DNA of 64,000 nucleotides, taken from Flavobacteriaceae bacterium HL-DH10 (GTDB lineage: Bacteria > Bacteroidota > Bacteroidia > Flavobacteriales > Flavobacteriaceae). The position numbers and the translations under genes were made by a program. This document shows positions 33,903-43,773 of the stretch, piece by piece; position 1 is the first letter of the stretch; every line of letters begins with the position of its first letter. Under the pieces are notes generated by a model, which saw nothing but the letters and a program-made list of their open reading frames with translations, was not told where the DNA came from and did not search any database. The DNA is taken from NCBI GenBank assembly GCA_031826515.1, contig CP134536.1, positions 3,664,501 to 3,728,500 of the forward strand, written 5' to 3'.

Positions 33903-35222
33903 TTATTGCGGATTTTTAACCTTAAAAGAACCTATAGATAGAAATAAAATAAAAGTAATCGTTATATAACTGATATATTTATAAGATCCTAAGATGGTAA
34001 AAGAATAACTAAATAAACTAGGTGCTATTGCACTAGCTATGACAAGAAAACTCATTACTTTTCCTGTTATTGCTCCTAAATGTTTCCTACCATAATATCG
34101 AGGCCATGTAACAGCATTAACTACTGCAAACAAACCTCCAAGTATTCCTAAACCTATTATTAATAAATAAATGCCTATCGGGTTAGATAGAAATAATAAC
34201 CCGAACGATGCTAATACTCCACTTGCTAGCATGATGTATAAATAGATTTTATGATATACATAATCACTTAAAATATTACCAAGTGTAGATACTGAAATTG
34301 CAATAATTGAAATAGGAACAAAAACAGCAATAGCTTGCGATTTTGAATAATCCTGACTTGCAAAAATAGACACTACATGAAACGTAAAACCTGTTATAAA
34401 AAAACTATTAAAAGCTAAGGTTAAACCAATCATCCAGAAAGCTCTTGTGTTTTTTGCTTGTTTTAAAGTGAAGTTTTTTTCTGTTTTAACTTTTTTAATT
34501 GTGTTTTTTAATTCTTTAACCTTTCCATCGGGTTTTAAATTAAAATCTTCTGGTCTGTTTCTATAGAATTGAATGATGCAAATGCTAAATACAAATAAAC
34601 AAACCGCTAATATTTGCCAACTCATTTCCCAACCATGGTTATCAATAAGTTTATTAATTAAAATAGGTGAACTTGAGAAGCCCAATGAAACCGTAATGCT
34701 ACTTATAGAGTTTACTTTGCCCCTGTTTTTATCAAACCAAATCATAATCATATTACGAGATGCCATAGTTAAAACACCCTGACCACAAAATCTTATGAAT
34801 AAAAATAAGATAGTCATTAATACAAAAGGAACTATCCAAGATTGAAAACTTATTATTGATTTTATTTTGTCACTTATTTCAACCGAAACGGAACATAATA
34901 ATAGTGATAGCCCTAAAAAAAATGCTGCAAAAAATGCCACATATCGTGCACCATAATTGTCAAATAGTACACCCGCTCGTGCAACAAAAAAAGCACTTAA
35001 TAAGGTTCCTATCATGTAAGCATTACTAAATTGATTTCTGGTAAGTCCTAGCGCATCTTTTACTGGATCGGTAAATACAGAAACACCAACTGTTTGCCCC
35101 GGAATACTTGCTAATACACCTATACTTCCAATTATCAATACCACATATCCATAAAAAAATGGTGATTTGTTCGGATTGATTAAAGAAAATCTATTGATTT
35201 TGGACATGAGTCTGTTTAGCAA
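33903..35222 (-). CDS. MFS transporter
   Basis: The 439-residue protein has twelve predicted membrane helices, an MFS-like loop (VLFDNYGARYVAFFAAFF) between helices 2 and 3, and a long cytoplasmic loop in the middle (GKVKELKNTIKKVKTEKNFT). It resembles the OFA/monocarboxylate-type branch of the superfamily, so an organic anion is a plausible substrate, but this is not certain. A small hairpin upstream separates it from the GT9 gene. Confidence 0.87.
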   Translation of the reverse strand: MLNRLMSKINRFSLINPNKSPFFYGYVVLIIGSIGVLASIPGQTVGVSVFTDPVKDALGLTRNQFSNAYMIGTLLSAFFVARAGVLFDNYGARYVAFFAAFFLGLSLLLCSVSVEISDKIKSIISFQSWIVPFVLMTILFLFIRFCGQGVLTMASRNMIMIWFDKNRGKVNSISSITVSLGFSSSPILINKLIDNHGWEMSWQILAVCLFVFSICIIQFYRNRPEDFNLKPDGKVKELKNTIKKVKTEKNFTLKQAKNTRAFWMIGLTLAFNSFFITGFTFHVVSIFASQDYSKSQAIAVFVPISIIAISVSTLGNILSDYVYHKIYLYIMLASGVLASFGLLFLSNPIGIYLLIIGLGILGGLFAVVNAVTWPRYYGRKHLGAITGKVMSFLVIASAIAPSLFSYSFTILGSYKYISYITITFILFLSIGSFKVKNPQ

Positions 35223-35224
35223 TT

Positions 35225-35249
35225 AAAAGGATATGAAATTCTAATATCC
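35225..35249 (-). terminator. possible terminator of the GT9 gene
   Basis: On the minus strand GGATAT...ATATCC forms a 6-base stem with a 9-base loop followed by TTTTAATT, 18 bases beyond the GT9 stop and just before the MFS gene. Confidence 0.4.
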
Positions 35250-35266
35250 GGAATGATTTCAAGTAT

Positions 35267-36310
35267 TTAAAGTATGTTTTTAATAGCTTTAAACCAATCT
35301 TCAATATCCGTTTTATTCGTGTTTAATGCTATACTCCTGTTACCGTAAGGTGCGTAAATATTTTCATTTGTAACAGAAAAGAAGCCGACAGTAGGGGTTA
35401 ACGAGGCACTTGCTAAGTGCATCACACCATTATCGGCAGCTATAAAAATAGATGTGTTTTTTATAATAGCTCCCATTTCTCTAATGTCTTTACTGTAAAA
35501 ATTCGGTGCTTTGAAATTAATTTTTGAAATGTTTTCAATCGGTAACATTTCAATAATATTATGATCAGGAAATTCCTTTTGCAAACGTGTGTAAAAAGTT
35601 AACCACCAATCTTCAGAATAACACTTATCGCCTGTAGCATTGGTATAAATACAAATCGTTTTTTTATCATTTTTAATGATGTCATCTAAAATCTTCTTGC
35701 CTTTAGAAAGCTCAGAATCATTTAATTTTATATCTAATAATGGGACTTCACTTTCATTTTCAGGGAACCCAATTTTAGTTAAGTAATGTCTTAAATTATA
35801 AATAGGATATTTTGATATGTGTTGATAATCGCTATATTTTTGTTGTATTTCTTCGTTTATATCTCCAAAAACTTTTATCGAGGCATCTGCTAAATTTGTT
35901 AGTAATCGTCCTGATGATGAGTTTTTATCGCCATTAATCACTAAATCATATTTTTCTTGTTTAATAGATATCCATGCTTTAGCATATTTAAATAAATTAC
36001 TGAATGGTTTTCTTGGAAGTTGAATTATTTTGTTTATCGCTTTATAATTTTCAAATACAGGAAATGCCACACCACCTTTAACAAATAAATCAATTTTACA
36101 ATCTGGAAATGTATTAATAACTTCTTGTACAATTGGTGTTAATAAAAGTTGATTTCCCAATCTATGATTAGGTCTAATAATTAAAACTCTTTTTATATCG
36201 GATTTATTAAGAGCTCCTACTTTTGGTTCAGAATATGAGCTACCAATATTTTTAGTAATACTGTGTGTAATTTTTCTTCTAATCTGATTGATGCGTATTT
36301 TGAATGACAT
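35267..36310 (-). CDS. glycosyltransferase family 9 protein (heptosyltransferase-like)
   Basis: The 347-residue cytosolic enzyme has the GT9 N-terminal phrase VLIIRPNHRLGNQLLLTPIV and the C-terminal nucleotide-sugar site FIAADNGVMHLASASLTPTVGFFS. GT9 enzymes add heptose or similar sugars to the lipopolysaccharide core on the inner face of the membrane. The acceptor is unknown here. It stands alone without other LPS genes. A -7 box lies 30 bases upstream. Confidence 0.9.
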   Translation of the reverse strand: MSFKIRINQIRRKITHSITKNIGSSYSEPKVGALNKSDIKRVLIIRPNHRLGNQLLLTPIVQEVINTFPDCKIDLFVKGGVAFPVFENYKAINKIIQLPRKPFSNLFKYAKAWISIKQEKYDLVINGDKNSSSGRLLTNLADASIKVFGDINEEIQQKYSDYQHISKYPIYNLRHYLTKIGFPENESEVPLLDIKLNDSELSKGKKILDDIIKNDKKTICIYTNATGDKCYSEDWWLTFYTRLQKEFPDHNIIEMLPIENISKINFKAPNFYSKDIREMGAIIKNTSIFIAADNGVMHLASASLTPTVGFFSVTNENIYAPYGNRSIALNTNKTDIEDWFKAIKNIL

Positions 36311-36339
36311 TTAGCTTTTTTCTAAAAATAAAATCGAGG

Positions 36340-36347
36340 CAAAAATA
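36340..36347 (-). promoter_or_regulatory. -7 promoter box of the GT9 gene
   Basis: The minus strand reads TATTTTTG, an exact TAnnTTTG match about 30 bases before the ATG at 36310. Confidence 0.5.
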
Positions 36348-36405
36348 CTAATTATAAGTACAATCGTAATCTTGCTACAACTATTATTACTAACTAAATA
36401 GTATT

Positions 36406-37785
36406 TTACATATTTTTCAACTCACTTACCAAGTCGGTTAATGCAGCTTTAGCATCACCAAATAACATAGAGGTTTTAGAATTGTAAAACAATTCATTTT
36501 CAATACCTGCGTAACCCGCATTCATACTTCGTTTATTAACAACAATATGCTTTGCATTTTCTACATCTAAAATAGGCATTCCATAAATTGGACTAGCAGG
36601 GTCGTTATGTGCAGCTGGATTTACAACATCATTAGCGCCAACTACTAAAACAACATCAGCGTTATTAAATTGCGGATTTATATCATCCATTTCTATAAGT
36701 AATCCATAATCAACATTAGATTCAGCTAGCAAAACATTCATATGTCCTGGCATTCTTCCAGCAACTGGATGTATGGCATATTTTACATTAACACCTTTAC
36801 CAGTAAGTATTTCTTCTAGCTCATGTATTACATGCTGTGCTTGAGCTACCGCTAAACCATAACCAGGAACTATAATAACATTAGTAGCATAATTCATCAT
36901 TATAGCAGCATCACTAGCATTTGTGCTTTTTATAGTCCCTAAACTTTTATTACTCCCTGCTACTCCAGCTGTCGCTGTGAATGATCCAAAAATAACAGAG
37001 GCTAAAGTTCTATTCATAGCTTTACACATTGCTATGGTTAAAATAATACCAGCAGAACCTACTAATATACCGCCAACAAGCATTACCATATTGTCATATA
37101 GAACACCTGTAATAGCAGCTGCAATACCTGTTAACGAATTCAATAATGATATAACTACTGGCATATCGGCACCACCAATAGGAAGTACAAAAAGAATTCC
37201 GTAGACTAAACCACCTGCTAATAATCCGTAAAGCAATAATGGATTATATCCACCAGACAGTATCATAAATACAGCTAGTGCAATAAGGGCTATAAAAAAC
37301 ACATTATTTACAATATTGTATTGTGGAATTTTAATAACACTTTTTAAAGATCCATTTAACTTACCCCAAGCTATTAAACTTCCTGAAAAAGTAATAGCGC
37401 CTATAATTATACCAGAAACAATGGTCGTTGCTTGCATGGCACTATCTACATTTTTACTAAATTCTACTAAGCCAATAAGCGTCGCACTGGCACCTCCAAA
37501 GCCATTAAATAAAGAAACCAATTCTGGCATTTTGGTCATTTCAACTTTTACCGCAATCAACCAACCTATAATAGAACCCAGAAGAATGGCAACACCTATT
37601 AAAATATAAATGATAGTTGGCACTTCAATTTCATGAATGAAAATAGTTCCAACAATGGCAAGCCCCATACCAGCGGCAGCTATTAAATTTCCTTTTTTGG
37701 CTGTTTCTGGATGCCCAAGCTTATTTAACCCAACAACAAAAGTAATTGTAGAAATAAGATATATAACACTTAATAAAACACTCAT
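36406..37785 (-). CDS. pntB: NAD(P) transhydrogenase subunit beta
   Basis: The 459-residue protein has eight or nine membrane helices followed by the cytosolic NADP-binding domain III with VPGYGLAVAQAQHVIHEL, GRMPGHMNVLLAESNV and NADVVLVVGANDVVNPAA. It couples proton translocation to hydride transfer between NADH and NADP. Its start overlaps the stop of the small alpha subunit by one base, ending a three-gene operon. Confidence 0.95.
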   Translation of the reverse strand: MSVLLSVIYLISTITFVVGLNKLGHPETAKKGNLIAAAGMGLAIVGTIFIHEIEVPTIIYILIGVAILLGSIIGWLIAVKVEMTKMPELVSLFNGFGGASATLIGLVEFSKNVDSAMQATTIVSGIIIGAITFSGSLIAWGKLNGSLKSVIKIPQYNIVNNVFFIALIALAVFMILSGGYNPLLLYGLLAGGLVYGILFVLPIGGADMPVVISLLNSLTGIAAAITGVLYDNMVMLVGGILVGSAGIILTIAMCKAMNRTLASVIFGSFTATAGVAGSNKSLGTIKSTNASDAAIMMNYATNVIIVPGYGLAVAQAQHVIHELEEILTGKGVNVKYAIHPVAGRMPGHMNVLLAESNVDYGLLIEMDDINPQFNNADVVLVVGANDVVNPAAHNDPASPIYGMPILDVENAKHIVVNKRSMNAGYAGIENELFYNSKTSMLFGDAKAALTDLVSELKNM

Positions 37786-38093
37786 TATTTTCTCTTTTTA
37801 AACATTTGTAACATTCTGTGAGTAACAGCAAAACCACCAACCACATTTAAAATCCCTAAAACCACTGCTAAAAAACCTAAAGTCAATGCTAAATAATCAT
37901 TAGGATCTGAATGTAACATTACTAAGATAGCGCCTACTATTACAACACCACTTAAGGCATTTGCACCAGACATTAATGGTGTATGTAATACCGCTGGAAT
38001 ACTTTTTATGACTTCTATTCCAACAAAAATGGATAGAATAAGAATGTATGTGATTTGAATGTTGTCTTTAATAAAATCAATTAATTGAATCAT
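37785..38093 (-). CDS. pntA2: NAD(P) transhydrogenase subunit alpha, membrane part
   Basis: The 102-residue protein has three membrane helices and the phrases TPLMSGANALSGVVIVGAI and LNVVGGFAVTHRMLQMF, which correspond to the C-terminal membrane segment of enteric PntA. The alpha subunit is thus split into two genes, a form also seen in Rhodospirillum. It lies between the alpha 1 and beta genes. Confidence 0.93.
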   Translation of the reverse strand: MIQLIDFIKDNIQITYILILSIFVGIEVIKSIPAVLHTPLMSGANALSGVVIVGAILVMLHSDPNDYLALTLGFLAVVLGILNVVGGFAVTHRMLQMFKKRK

Positions 38094-38099
38094 ACTATA

Positions 38100-39200
38100 T
38101 TATTTTTTTCTGATGTCTCCATCCTTTACAATCAATGTTTCATCTGTAATCTCTTCTTCTAAATCCCATTTAAAATTAGTATCCTCTGTTAGATGAAGAA
38201 TGAAATTATAAATGTTTTTGGCAAATAATTCGCTAGCATTGGTAGAAACACTCTCTGGTGCTATCGTACTTCCTATAACTTTAACACCATTTAATAGTAT
38301 GGTTTCATCTAGCTTGCTAACCTCGCAATTACCACCTTGAGCCGCAGCTAAATCGATAATAACTGCGCCGTTTTTCATTTGTAAAACTTGTTCTTCTGTA
38401 ATTAAAACAGGTGCTTTTCTACCAGGTATATTTGCAGTAGTAATAACTAAGTCTGCCTGAAATAATGATTTATTAACAGCTTCTTTTTGTCGTTTTGCAT
38501 AATCTTCAGAAGCTTCTTTTGCATAACCGCCTTCAGACTCCTCCCCTTCATTATCTACTGAAATAAACTTTGCTCCTAAAGATTGTGCTTGTTCCTTAGT
38601 TTCAGAACGAATATCGGTTGCTTCAACAACAGCACCTAAACGTTTAGCAGTAGCAATGGCTTGTAAACCAGCAACACCAACGCCATAAATTAGGACTTTA
38701 GATGGCGTAATGGTTCCTGCAGCTGTCATCATTAATGGAAATATTTTAGTCATTTCATAAGCACCACGAATAACGGCTTTGTAACCTGCTAAGTTATTTT
38801 GCGAACTTAAAACATCCATATCTTGTGCTCTAGAAATTCTAGGCATAGCATCAAGTGAAAATGCTGTTGCTCCTTTAGAAGCAATAGCTTGAATGAGACT
38901 AGGATTAGATTTATGGTATAACTGACTTATTAAAACTTGTCCTTTGTCTACAAGTTTTAAATCTTCTTCATCAAAAGGATTAATTTTCAATAGAATATGC
39001 GCTTCTTTAAAAACCACACCTCTCTTTTCAACGTTCACACCTACATCTACATAATCTATGTTTTTATAAGATGAATTTGTGCCAGCTTCTTCTTCAACTA
39101 TAATTTCGAAACCTTTAGCTATTAATTGTTTTGCAATATTTGGAGACATTGAAACTCGCTTTTCTCCTTTTTGAGTTTCCTTAAGGATACCTATTTTCAT
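38100..39200 (-). CDS. pntA1: NAD(P) transhydrogenase subunit alpha, NAD-binding part
   Basis: The 366-residue cytosolic domain I begins KIGILKETQKGEKRVSMSPN and carries the alanine dehydrogenase/PNT NAD-binding Rossmann motif VLIYGVGVAGLQAIATAKRL, with the mobile loop SQDMDVLSSQNNLAGYKAVI region before it. It provides the NAD site of the proton-translocating transhydrogenase. The first gene of the operon; the next start follows after 6 bases. Confidence 0.94.
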   Translation of the reverse strand: MKIGILKETQKGEKRVSMSPNIAKQLIAKGFEIIVEEEAGTNSSYKNIDYVDVGVNVEKRGVVFKEAHILLKINPFDEEDLKLVDKGQVLISQLYHKSNPSLIQAIASKGATAFSLDAMPRISRAQDMDVLSSQNNLAGYKAVIRGAYEMTKIFPLMMTAAGTITPSKVLIYGVGVAGLQAIATAKRLGAVVEATDIRSETKEQAQSLGAKFISVDNEGEESEGGYAKEASEDYAKRQKEAVNKSLFQADLVITTANIPGRKAPVLITEEQVLQMKNGAVIIDLAAAQGGNCEVSKLDETILLNGVKVIGSTIAPESVSTNASELFAKNIYNFILHLTEDTNFKWDLEEEITDETLIVKDGDIRKK

Positions 39201-39412
39201 AGTGTCTGTTAAGTATTAAGTTGGCTAATATAACCGAAAACAAATCAAAAAAAACAGTAGAAAGTTACTTTTACGAATAGTTAATCATTCATTTATAATC
39301 ATTGAAAAGACTATAAGGAAATTTGAATATTACCTAATTTTAAGTAGTGCGTATTTTTGATAAATCCATTTTATGATTTATTTAGCTATCATTTTAAAGC
39401 TTCCATATTTAA

Positions 39413-39619
39413 CATTTAAAAAAAATATTTCAGGTAAATGCAAATCTTTCATCAGATGCTAAACTTACAGATTATGATTTAGTTGTTGAAGATTTAAAAA
39501 TAGGTATTGCAGCTGATTGTGATGCAAATTTAACTGTTACTAATACTATGGATATAGATGCAACTGCCGATTGTGTTTTAAGATATAAAGGAAATTCAGA
39601 AATTATTCAACAGCATTAG
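39413..39619 (+). pseudogene. relic of a GIN-domain (DUF2807) protein
   Basis: An open stretch of 68 codons without a proper start encodes SSDAKLTDYDLVVEDLKIGI, TVTNTMDIDATADCVLRYKG and NSEIIQQH before a stop. The alternating sets of VxxxNLxIxxSxDA and the ending RYKGN are typical of the C-terminal part of the GIN/DUF2807 beta-helix domain. The signal peptide and most of the domain are missing, so this is a 3' gene remnant. No other feature is visible in 39201-39648. Confidence 0.6.
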
Positions 39620-39648
39620 ATAGCCGATTCTAGAATCAAAGAAATAGA

Positions 39649-40497
39649 TTAATTTTTAGTTTTTCTTCCTTTATACCAAACATTTAAAACCATACCGCCT
39701 ATAATTAATGCGATACCTAATAGATTCCAAAACGTATAAATTTCGTTAAATAACAGAACTCCTAAACAAGCTGTAAAAATAACCTCGACGTATTTTATAG
39801 GAGCTATTAAGTTTGTGGTTGCACTTTGAAAAGCTTTGGTCATAAAAATTTGACCAATATACCCGAAAACACCTAAACTTGACAAAAACAACCATTCTGT
39901 ACCTTTAGGTGTCACCCAATTACCAATTGAAAGCACGCCACCTAAAACAGTTGCAATTACCATAAAGTAATTAACAATAACTACAGGGTGCTCGCTTTTG
40001 CCTATTTTACTTATAATGACGTATACTAAACCACTAAGAATAGACGCTAGTAACACCAGTATTAATCCAGTGGTATGTATTTGAGTATCTAAGCCTTTTA
40101 ATACAAGAACCCCAAAAAATGAAATAATAAAAAACAACCATTGCAAAGGTTTTATTCTTTCACGTAATAAAATAACAGCGAAAATAGCAGCAAAAATGGG
40201 TGCTAAATATCTTAATGATACAGCTGTACCAACAGATAAGTATTTAACAGACATAAAAAATAATAACATGGAAGTAGCACCTGTTATAGCTCTTAAAACA
40301 AGAAGTGTATTCTTTTTCCCGATAATGGGAATTTTATTTTTTATTAGAAATCCAAAGGTGAAGAATAAAGAACCTAAAGACCTGAAAAACACTATTTGAT
40401 ATGTGTTAACATCCTTTAGATACTTTACGGTAACATTCATACATGCAAATGCTAGAGTACTAAAAAGCATGTATTTTATAGCTTTTTTAACGTCCAA
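39649..40497 (-). CDS. EamA (DMT superfamily) transporter
   Basis: A 282-residue protein with ten predicted helices in two EamA repeats; repeat ends include AVSLRYLAPIFAAIFAVILL and NLIAPIKYVEVIFTACLGV. The substrate is unknown. Its first 11 bases overlap the end of the next upstream EamA gene, so the two are co-transcribed. They may be paralogues working separately or a heteromeric pair. Confidence 0.88.
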   Translation of the reverse strand: MDVKKAIKYMLFSTLAFACMNVTVKYLKDVNTYQIVFFRSLGSLFFTFGFLIKNKIPIIGKKNTLLVLRAITGATSMLLFFMSVKYLSVGTAVSLRYLAPIFAAIFAVILLRERIKPLQWLFFIISFFGVLVLKGLDTQIHTTGLILVLLASILSGLVYVIISKIGKSEHPVVIVNYFMVIATVLGGVLSIGNWVTPKGTEWLFLSSLGVFGYIGQIFMTKAFQSATTNLIAPIKYVEVIFTACLGVLLFNEIYTFWNLLGIALIIGGMVLNVWYKGRKTKN

Positions 40498-41401
40498 TAC
40501 CCCTAGGTTTTATAACTCGTTTAGAATTAATAAAATAAACGCCTGTTAATAATACAATTGCTGCAATTATTGATTGTGTTGTAATTTGTTCATTTAAAAT
40601 CCACCAGCCTAAAATTAATGCAATAATAGGGTTAACATAAGTAGACGTTGCAACTTTTTCAGGAGACACCACCTGAAGCAAATAATTAAACGCTGTAAAT
40701 GCGATAATACTACCAAATAAAATAAGTGCTAACATAGACCATTGTACATTAGAACTCCATGAAGATGGTAAAGTCCATGTTTCGCCAAAACAAACACTAC
40801 CAATTGCTAACATAATACCACCAGAAAGCATTTGGTAGCCTGTATTAACAAAATAGTTTGAAGGTAAGTTTGCTTTGCCAACAAACAAACTACCATAAGC
40901 CCAACTTATCATACAAATAAAGATCATAATCATACCTGTTATTTGATTTTCTTGACTTATTAATTGTTTTTGACTTACCAAAAGATAAATACCAATAAAG
41001 CCTAAAACAACACCAATATAAGACATGGTAGAAATTTTTTTTCCTTGCAGAATTAGCATTAAAAGAAGAACCACTAAAGGTTGTGCAGAAATTTCTAAAG
41101 CGGCAAAGCCACTATCAACATATCTAAGTGACCAAACAACAATACCATTTCCAAATGTTAAAAACAAGAAGCCTGCAATAATGGTATTTTTAAATTGCTC
41201 TTTAGTGATTGAAATATTAACTTTTAAAATTTTGGCAATAATAAAAATAAGAATTCCTGCAACAATAAAGCGTATTGATGCTAGTTTAAATGGCGGTAAT
41301 TCTGTAACCGCTATTTTATTAAGTAGATACGTAGAGCCCCAAATAACATATATCGCAAAAAAAGCTAATGCAATTGTAACTGTTTTTCGAGATACACTCA
41401 T
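40487..41401 (-). CDS. EamA (DMT superfamily) transporter
   Basis: The 304-residue protein starts with a typical RhaT/EamA helix (FAIYVIWGSTYLLNKIAV) and has ten helices; the second repeat ends SPEKVATSTYVNPIIALILG. This is the first of two overlapping EamA genes. Drug/metabolite exporters of this subgroup often export amino acids or their derivatives, but nothing here fixes the substrate. Confidence 0.88.
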   Translation of the reverse strand: MSVSRKTVTIALAFFAIYVIWGSTYLLNKIAVTELPPFKLASIRFIVAGILIFIIAKILKVNISITKEQFKNTIIAGFLFLTFGNGIVVWSLRYVDSGFAALEISAQPLVVLLLMLILQGKKISTMSYIGVVLGFIGIYLLVSQKQLISQENQITGMIMIFICMISWAYGSLFVGKANLPSNYFVNTGYQMLSGGIMLAIGSVCFGETWTLPSSWSSNVQWSMLALILFGSIIAFTAFNYLLQVVSPEKVATSTYVNPIIALILGWWILNEQITTQSIIAAIVLLTGVYFINSKRVIKPRGIGR

Positions 41402-41445
41402 TTTAAAAACAAAGACTTAATGAAACAAAATTACTTAAAGAAAGA

Positions 41446-41898
41446 TTAAATCTTTTTTACTCGAACAGCATTCATTCCTTTTTGTCCGCGTTCTAATTCG
41501 TAAGTAACTTTATCGTTTTCTTCAATAGGTTCAAGAATACCACTAACATGAACAAAATATTTTTCTTGATTGATACTATCAATAATAAAACCGAATCCTT
41601 TCGAATGATCGAAAAATGAAACTTTGCCCTCTTTGTTCGCTGGTTCTTCCTCTTCTCTATCTTCTTTTTTAGGAATTCCTAACTCAATACTTTCTGCCTC
41701 AACTTTTTCACGCATTGCTGGATCTGGAGGCGTATCAGTTAAATTTCCATTAAAGTCTACATAGGCAAATTGAATACCTTGTGGGTTTTCTTTAGCTTCC
41801 GCTTTGCGAGCTTCTTTCTTTTTTTGCTTTTCTTCCCTCTTTTTTAAGCGCTTTTTTTCTTTTTCTATTTTATTAAATGTTACTTGTGACTTAGCCAT
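41446..41898 (-). CDS. cold-shock domain protein with charged N-terminal extension
   Basis: The 150-residue protein has an N-terminal stretch of about 40 residues made almost only of Lys, Glu, Arg and Ala, likely a helix. A linker follows, then a C-terminal cold-shock domain (about 88-150) with GKVSFFDHSKGFGFI (RNP1) and YFVHVSGI (RNP2). This arrangement is common in Bacteroidetes cold-shock proteins and differs from short CspA. It should bind single-stranded RNA. A near-consensus -7 box (TATCTTTA, 41934-41941 minus) lies upstream. Confidence 0.9.
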   Translation of the reverse strand: MAKSQVTFNKIEKEKKRLKKREEKQKKKEARKAEAKENPQGIQFAYVDFNGNLTDTPPDPAMREKVEAESIELGIPKKEDREEEEPANKEGKVSFFDHSKGFGFIIDSINQEKYFVHVSGILEPIEENDKVTYELERGQKGMNAVRVKKI

Positions 41899-41993
41899 TG
41901 TTTATGTAAAAGTGATTTAAAATTTTTAGAACGTAAAGATACGCCTTATTTTAAGGATGGAATAATAATATTTAAGCTAAATTACACTGTCTG

Positions 41994-43547
41994 CTATTCT
42001 TCTGGCGGATAACCAAAAATTTCTTCGAAAACCTCATCAAAATTTGAACGCAAATAGGCATTTAATTTTTTTCTATAATCGCCTTTTAACCATTCAACAA
42101 AATTAAAAGTACTTTTACTGATGCATTTAGTATAGCGTTGTATTCTAAAGTCTATATCATCTCCTAACATTTTAGCTAAAGCTAGGGCATCATAAACATC
42201 TTCACTATTTTCAATACATATTTTGGCATGTTGCGCTATAGAACGCTCTAAAACAACTTTTGATGATTCTCCGTTTCTTATAGAGCTTACATAGGTTTTT
42301 TGAATATCGAAGTAAACATCCTTAGATTTCGAAAACTCAGCACGTAATTCGTCTGGCATTTCATATCTAAAATTACTTTCTAAATCTTCATCACTTAAAA
42401 TAGCATCTAAATAATAATTAGGTGATCTAAAAATACGTTGCCAATCTAAATCATCACCCCATGGTCCAAAACGATGAAAATTATTTCCTAAATCAAGTAC
42501 ACTAAATGTTTTCTTACTTTCTAATACACGCGATCCACGACCAATCATTTGATAATAAAGCGTTAACGATTTTGTCGCTCTATTTAAAATAATACAATCT
42601 ACTGTTGGTTCATCAAAACCAGTAGTTAAAATACTAACCGATGTTAATATAGCATCGGGTGTTTTTTTAAACCACTTAAGTATAAGTGCACGCTCTTTTT
42701 TACTGTTGGTATTATCTAAGTGAGCAATAGGATACCCTGCTCTTTTAAACGTATCATATACATGAAGCGATGTATTAATACCATTATTAAATATTAATGT
42801 TTTCTTACCTTTTGCACGTTCTTCATAAGCCTGTAATAGCTTAGAAAGCATGTCGTTGGCAGTATACAGATCTTCAGAAGATTTTACGGTATAATCACCA
42901 TTAGCTCCTACTACCAATGAAGTTAAACCCACATTATATGAAAACATTTCAGCCCGTGCTAAAAATCCGTTTTCAATTAAAGATTCAATACTTTCACCTA
43001 CAATAAGTTCATCATAATTGTCAGTCATAGGCAACTCCATACTTGAGCTTAATGGTGTTGCAGTAACGCCTAGAATGAACGACTGACTAAAAAACTTAAA
43101 TAATTTAGTGAATGAATTGTAGTGAGCCTCATCAATAATAACTAAACCAATATCAGAAATATCAAGTTTATCATCATTTAACCTATTATTTAAGGTTTCA
43201 ACCATAGCCACAAAACAGCTATATTCGGCTTGATCACTTAAATCAGCTTTACTATCAACCACTTTATTATGCACACCAAACTCTGTAAGTACTTTAGAAG
43301 TTTGTTTACATAATTCAATACGGTGTGTCATGACTAACACCTTCTTTTTATGATGTTTAAGATATTGTCTTACAATTTCAGAAAATATAACCGTTTTTCC
43401 ACCTCCAGTTGGTAATTGATATAGTAAATGATAGTCATCTGGAGATTCTTCAAATGCTGTAAAAATCTTATCAATGGCCCCTTTTTGGTAACTATATAAA
43501 TCTTTGCCTTCTTTTCTTTCTTCTAATTCGGTTTGCGAAATGGACAT
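41994..43547 (-). CDS. DEAD/DEAH box helicase, SSL2-like
   Basis: The 517-residue superfamily 2 helicase has Walker A LPTGGGKTVIF, DEAH in VIIDEAHYNSF, TATP in GVTATPLSS, and motif VI QMIGRGSR. The C-terminal 120 residues are helical and unassigned. Such stand-alone proteins (COG1061) are thought to act on DNA repair or RNA, but this one has no nuclease or methylase partner nearby, so a restriction system is not supported. A consensus -7 box lies upstream. Confidence 0.88.
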   Translation of the reverse strand: MSISQTELEERKEGKDLYSYQKGAIDKIFTAFEESPDDYHLLYQLPTGGGKTVIFSEIVRQYLKHHKKKVLVMTHRIELCKQTSKVLTEFGVHNKVVDSKADLSDQAEYSCFVAMVETLNNRLNDDKLDISDIGLVIIDEAHYNSFTKLFKFFSQSFILGVTATPLSSSMELPMTDNYDELIVGESIESLIENGFLARAEMFSYNVGLTSLVVGANGDYTVKSSEDLYTANDMLSKLLQAYEERAKGKKTLIFNNGINTSLHVYDTFKRAGYPIAHLDNTNSKKERALILKWFKKTPDAILTSVSILTTGFDEPTVDCIILNRATKSLTLYYQMIGRGSRVLESKKTFSVLDLGNNFHRFGPWGDDLDWQRIFRSPNYYLDAILSDEDLESNFRYEMPDELRAEFSKSKDVYFDIQKTYVSSIRNGESSKVVLERSIAQHAKICIENSEDVYDALALAKMLGDDIDFRIQRYTKCISKSTFNFVEWLKGDYRKKLNAYLRSNFDEVFEEIFGYPPEE

Positions 43548-43569
43548 GTATCTTACTTTTAGTAGCGTG

Positions 43570-43577
43570 CAAAAATA
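43570..43577 (-). promoter_or_regulatory. -7 promoter box of the helicase gene
   Basis: The minus strand reads TATTTTTG, an exact TAnnTTTG match about 22 bases before the ATG at 43547. Confidence 0.5.
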
Positions 43578-43773
43578 ACATCTTTAAAGGGTTTTTAACG
43601 ACTATTTTCTATTAAAATTTTGAAATGATTTAAACTGAACTAGATTAATTGGATATCTCATGTAAATAAATAATCAAATAGACGGTGTGTATAGAATTAA
43701 TTAAAATTGTAATTATTGTAAAAAAGAAGTAAACTTATTTCTATTTTTATCATTCAAAATTATTTAATGAATT

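Noticed and set aside
41994-43547. SSL2-like helicase as part of a restriction or phage-defence system
   Set aside because: No nuclease, methylase or other defence gene is adjacent; neighbours are a cold-shock protein and an aldo/keto reductase.
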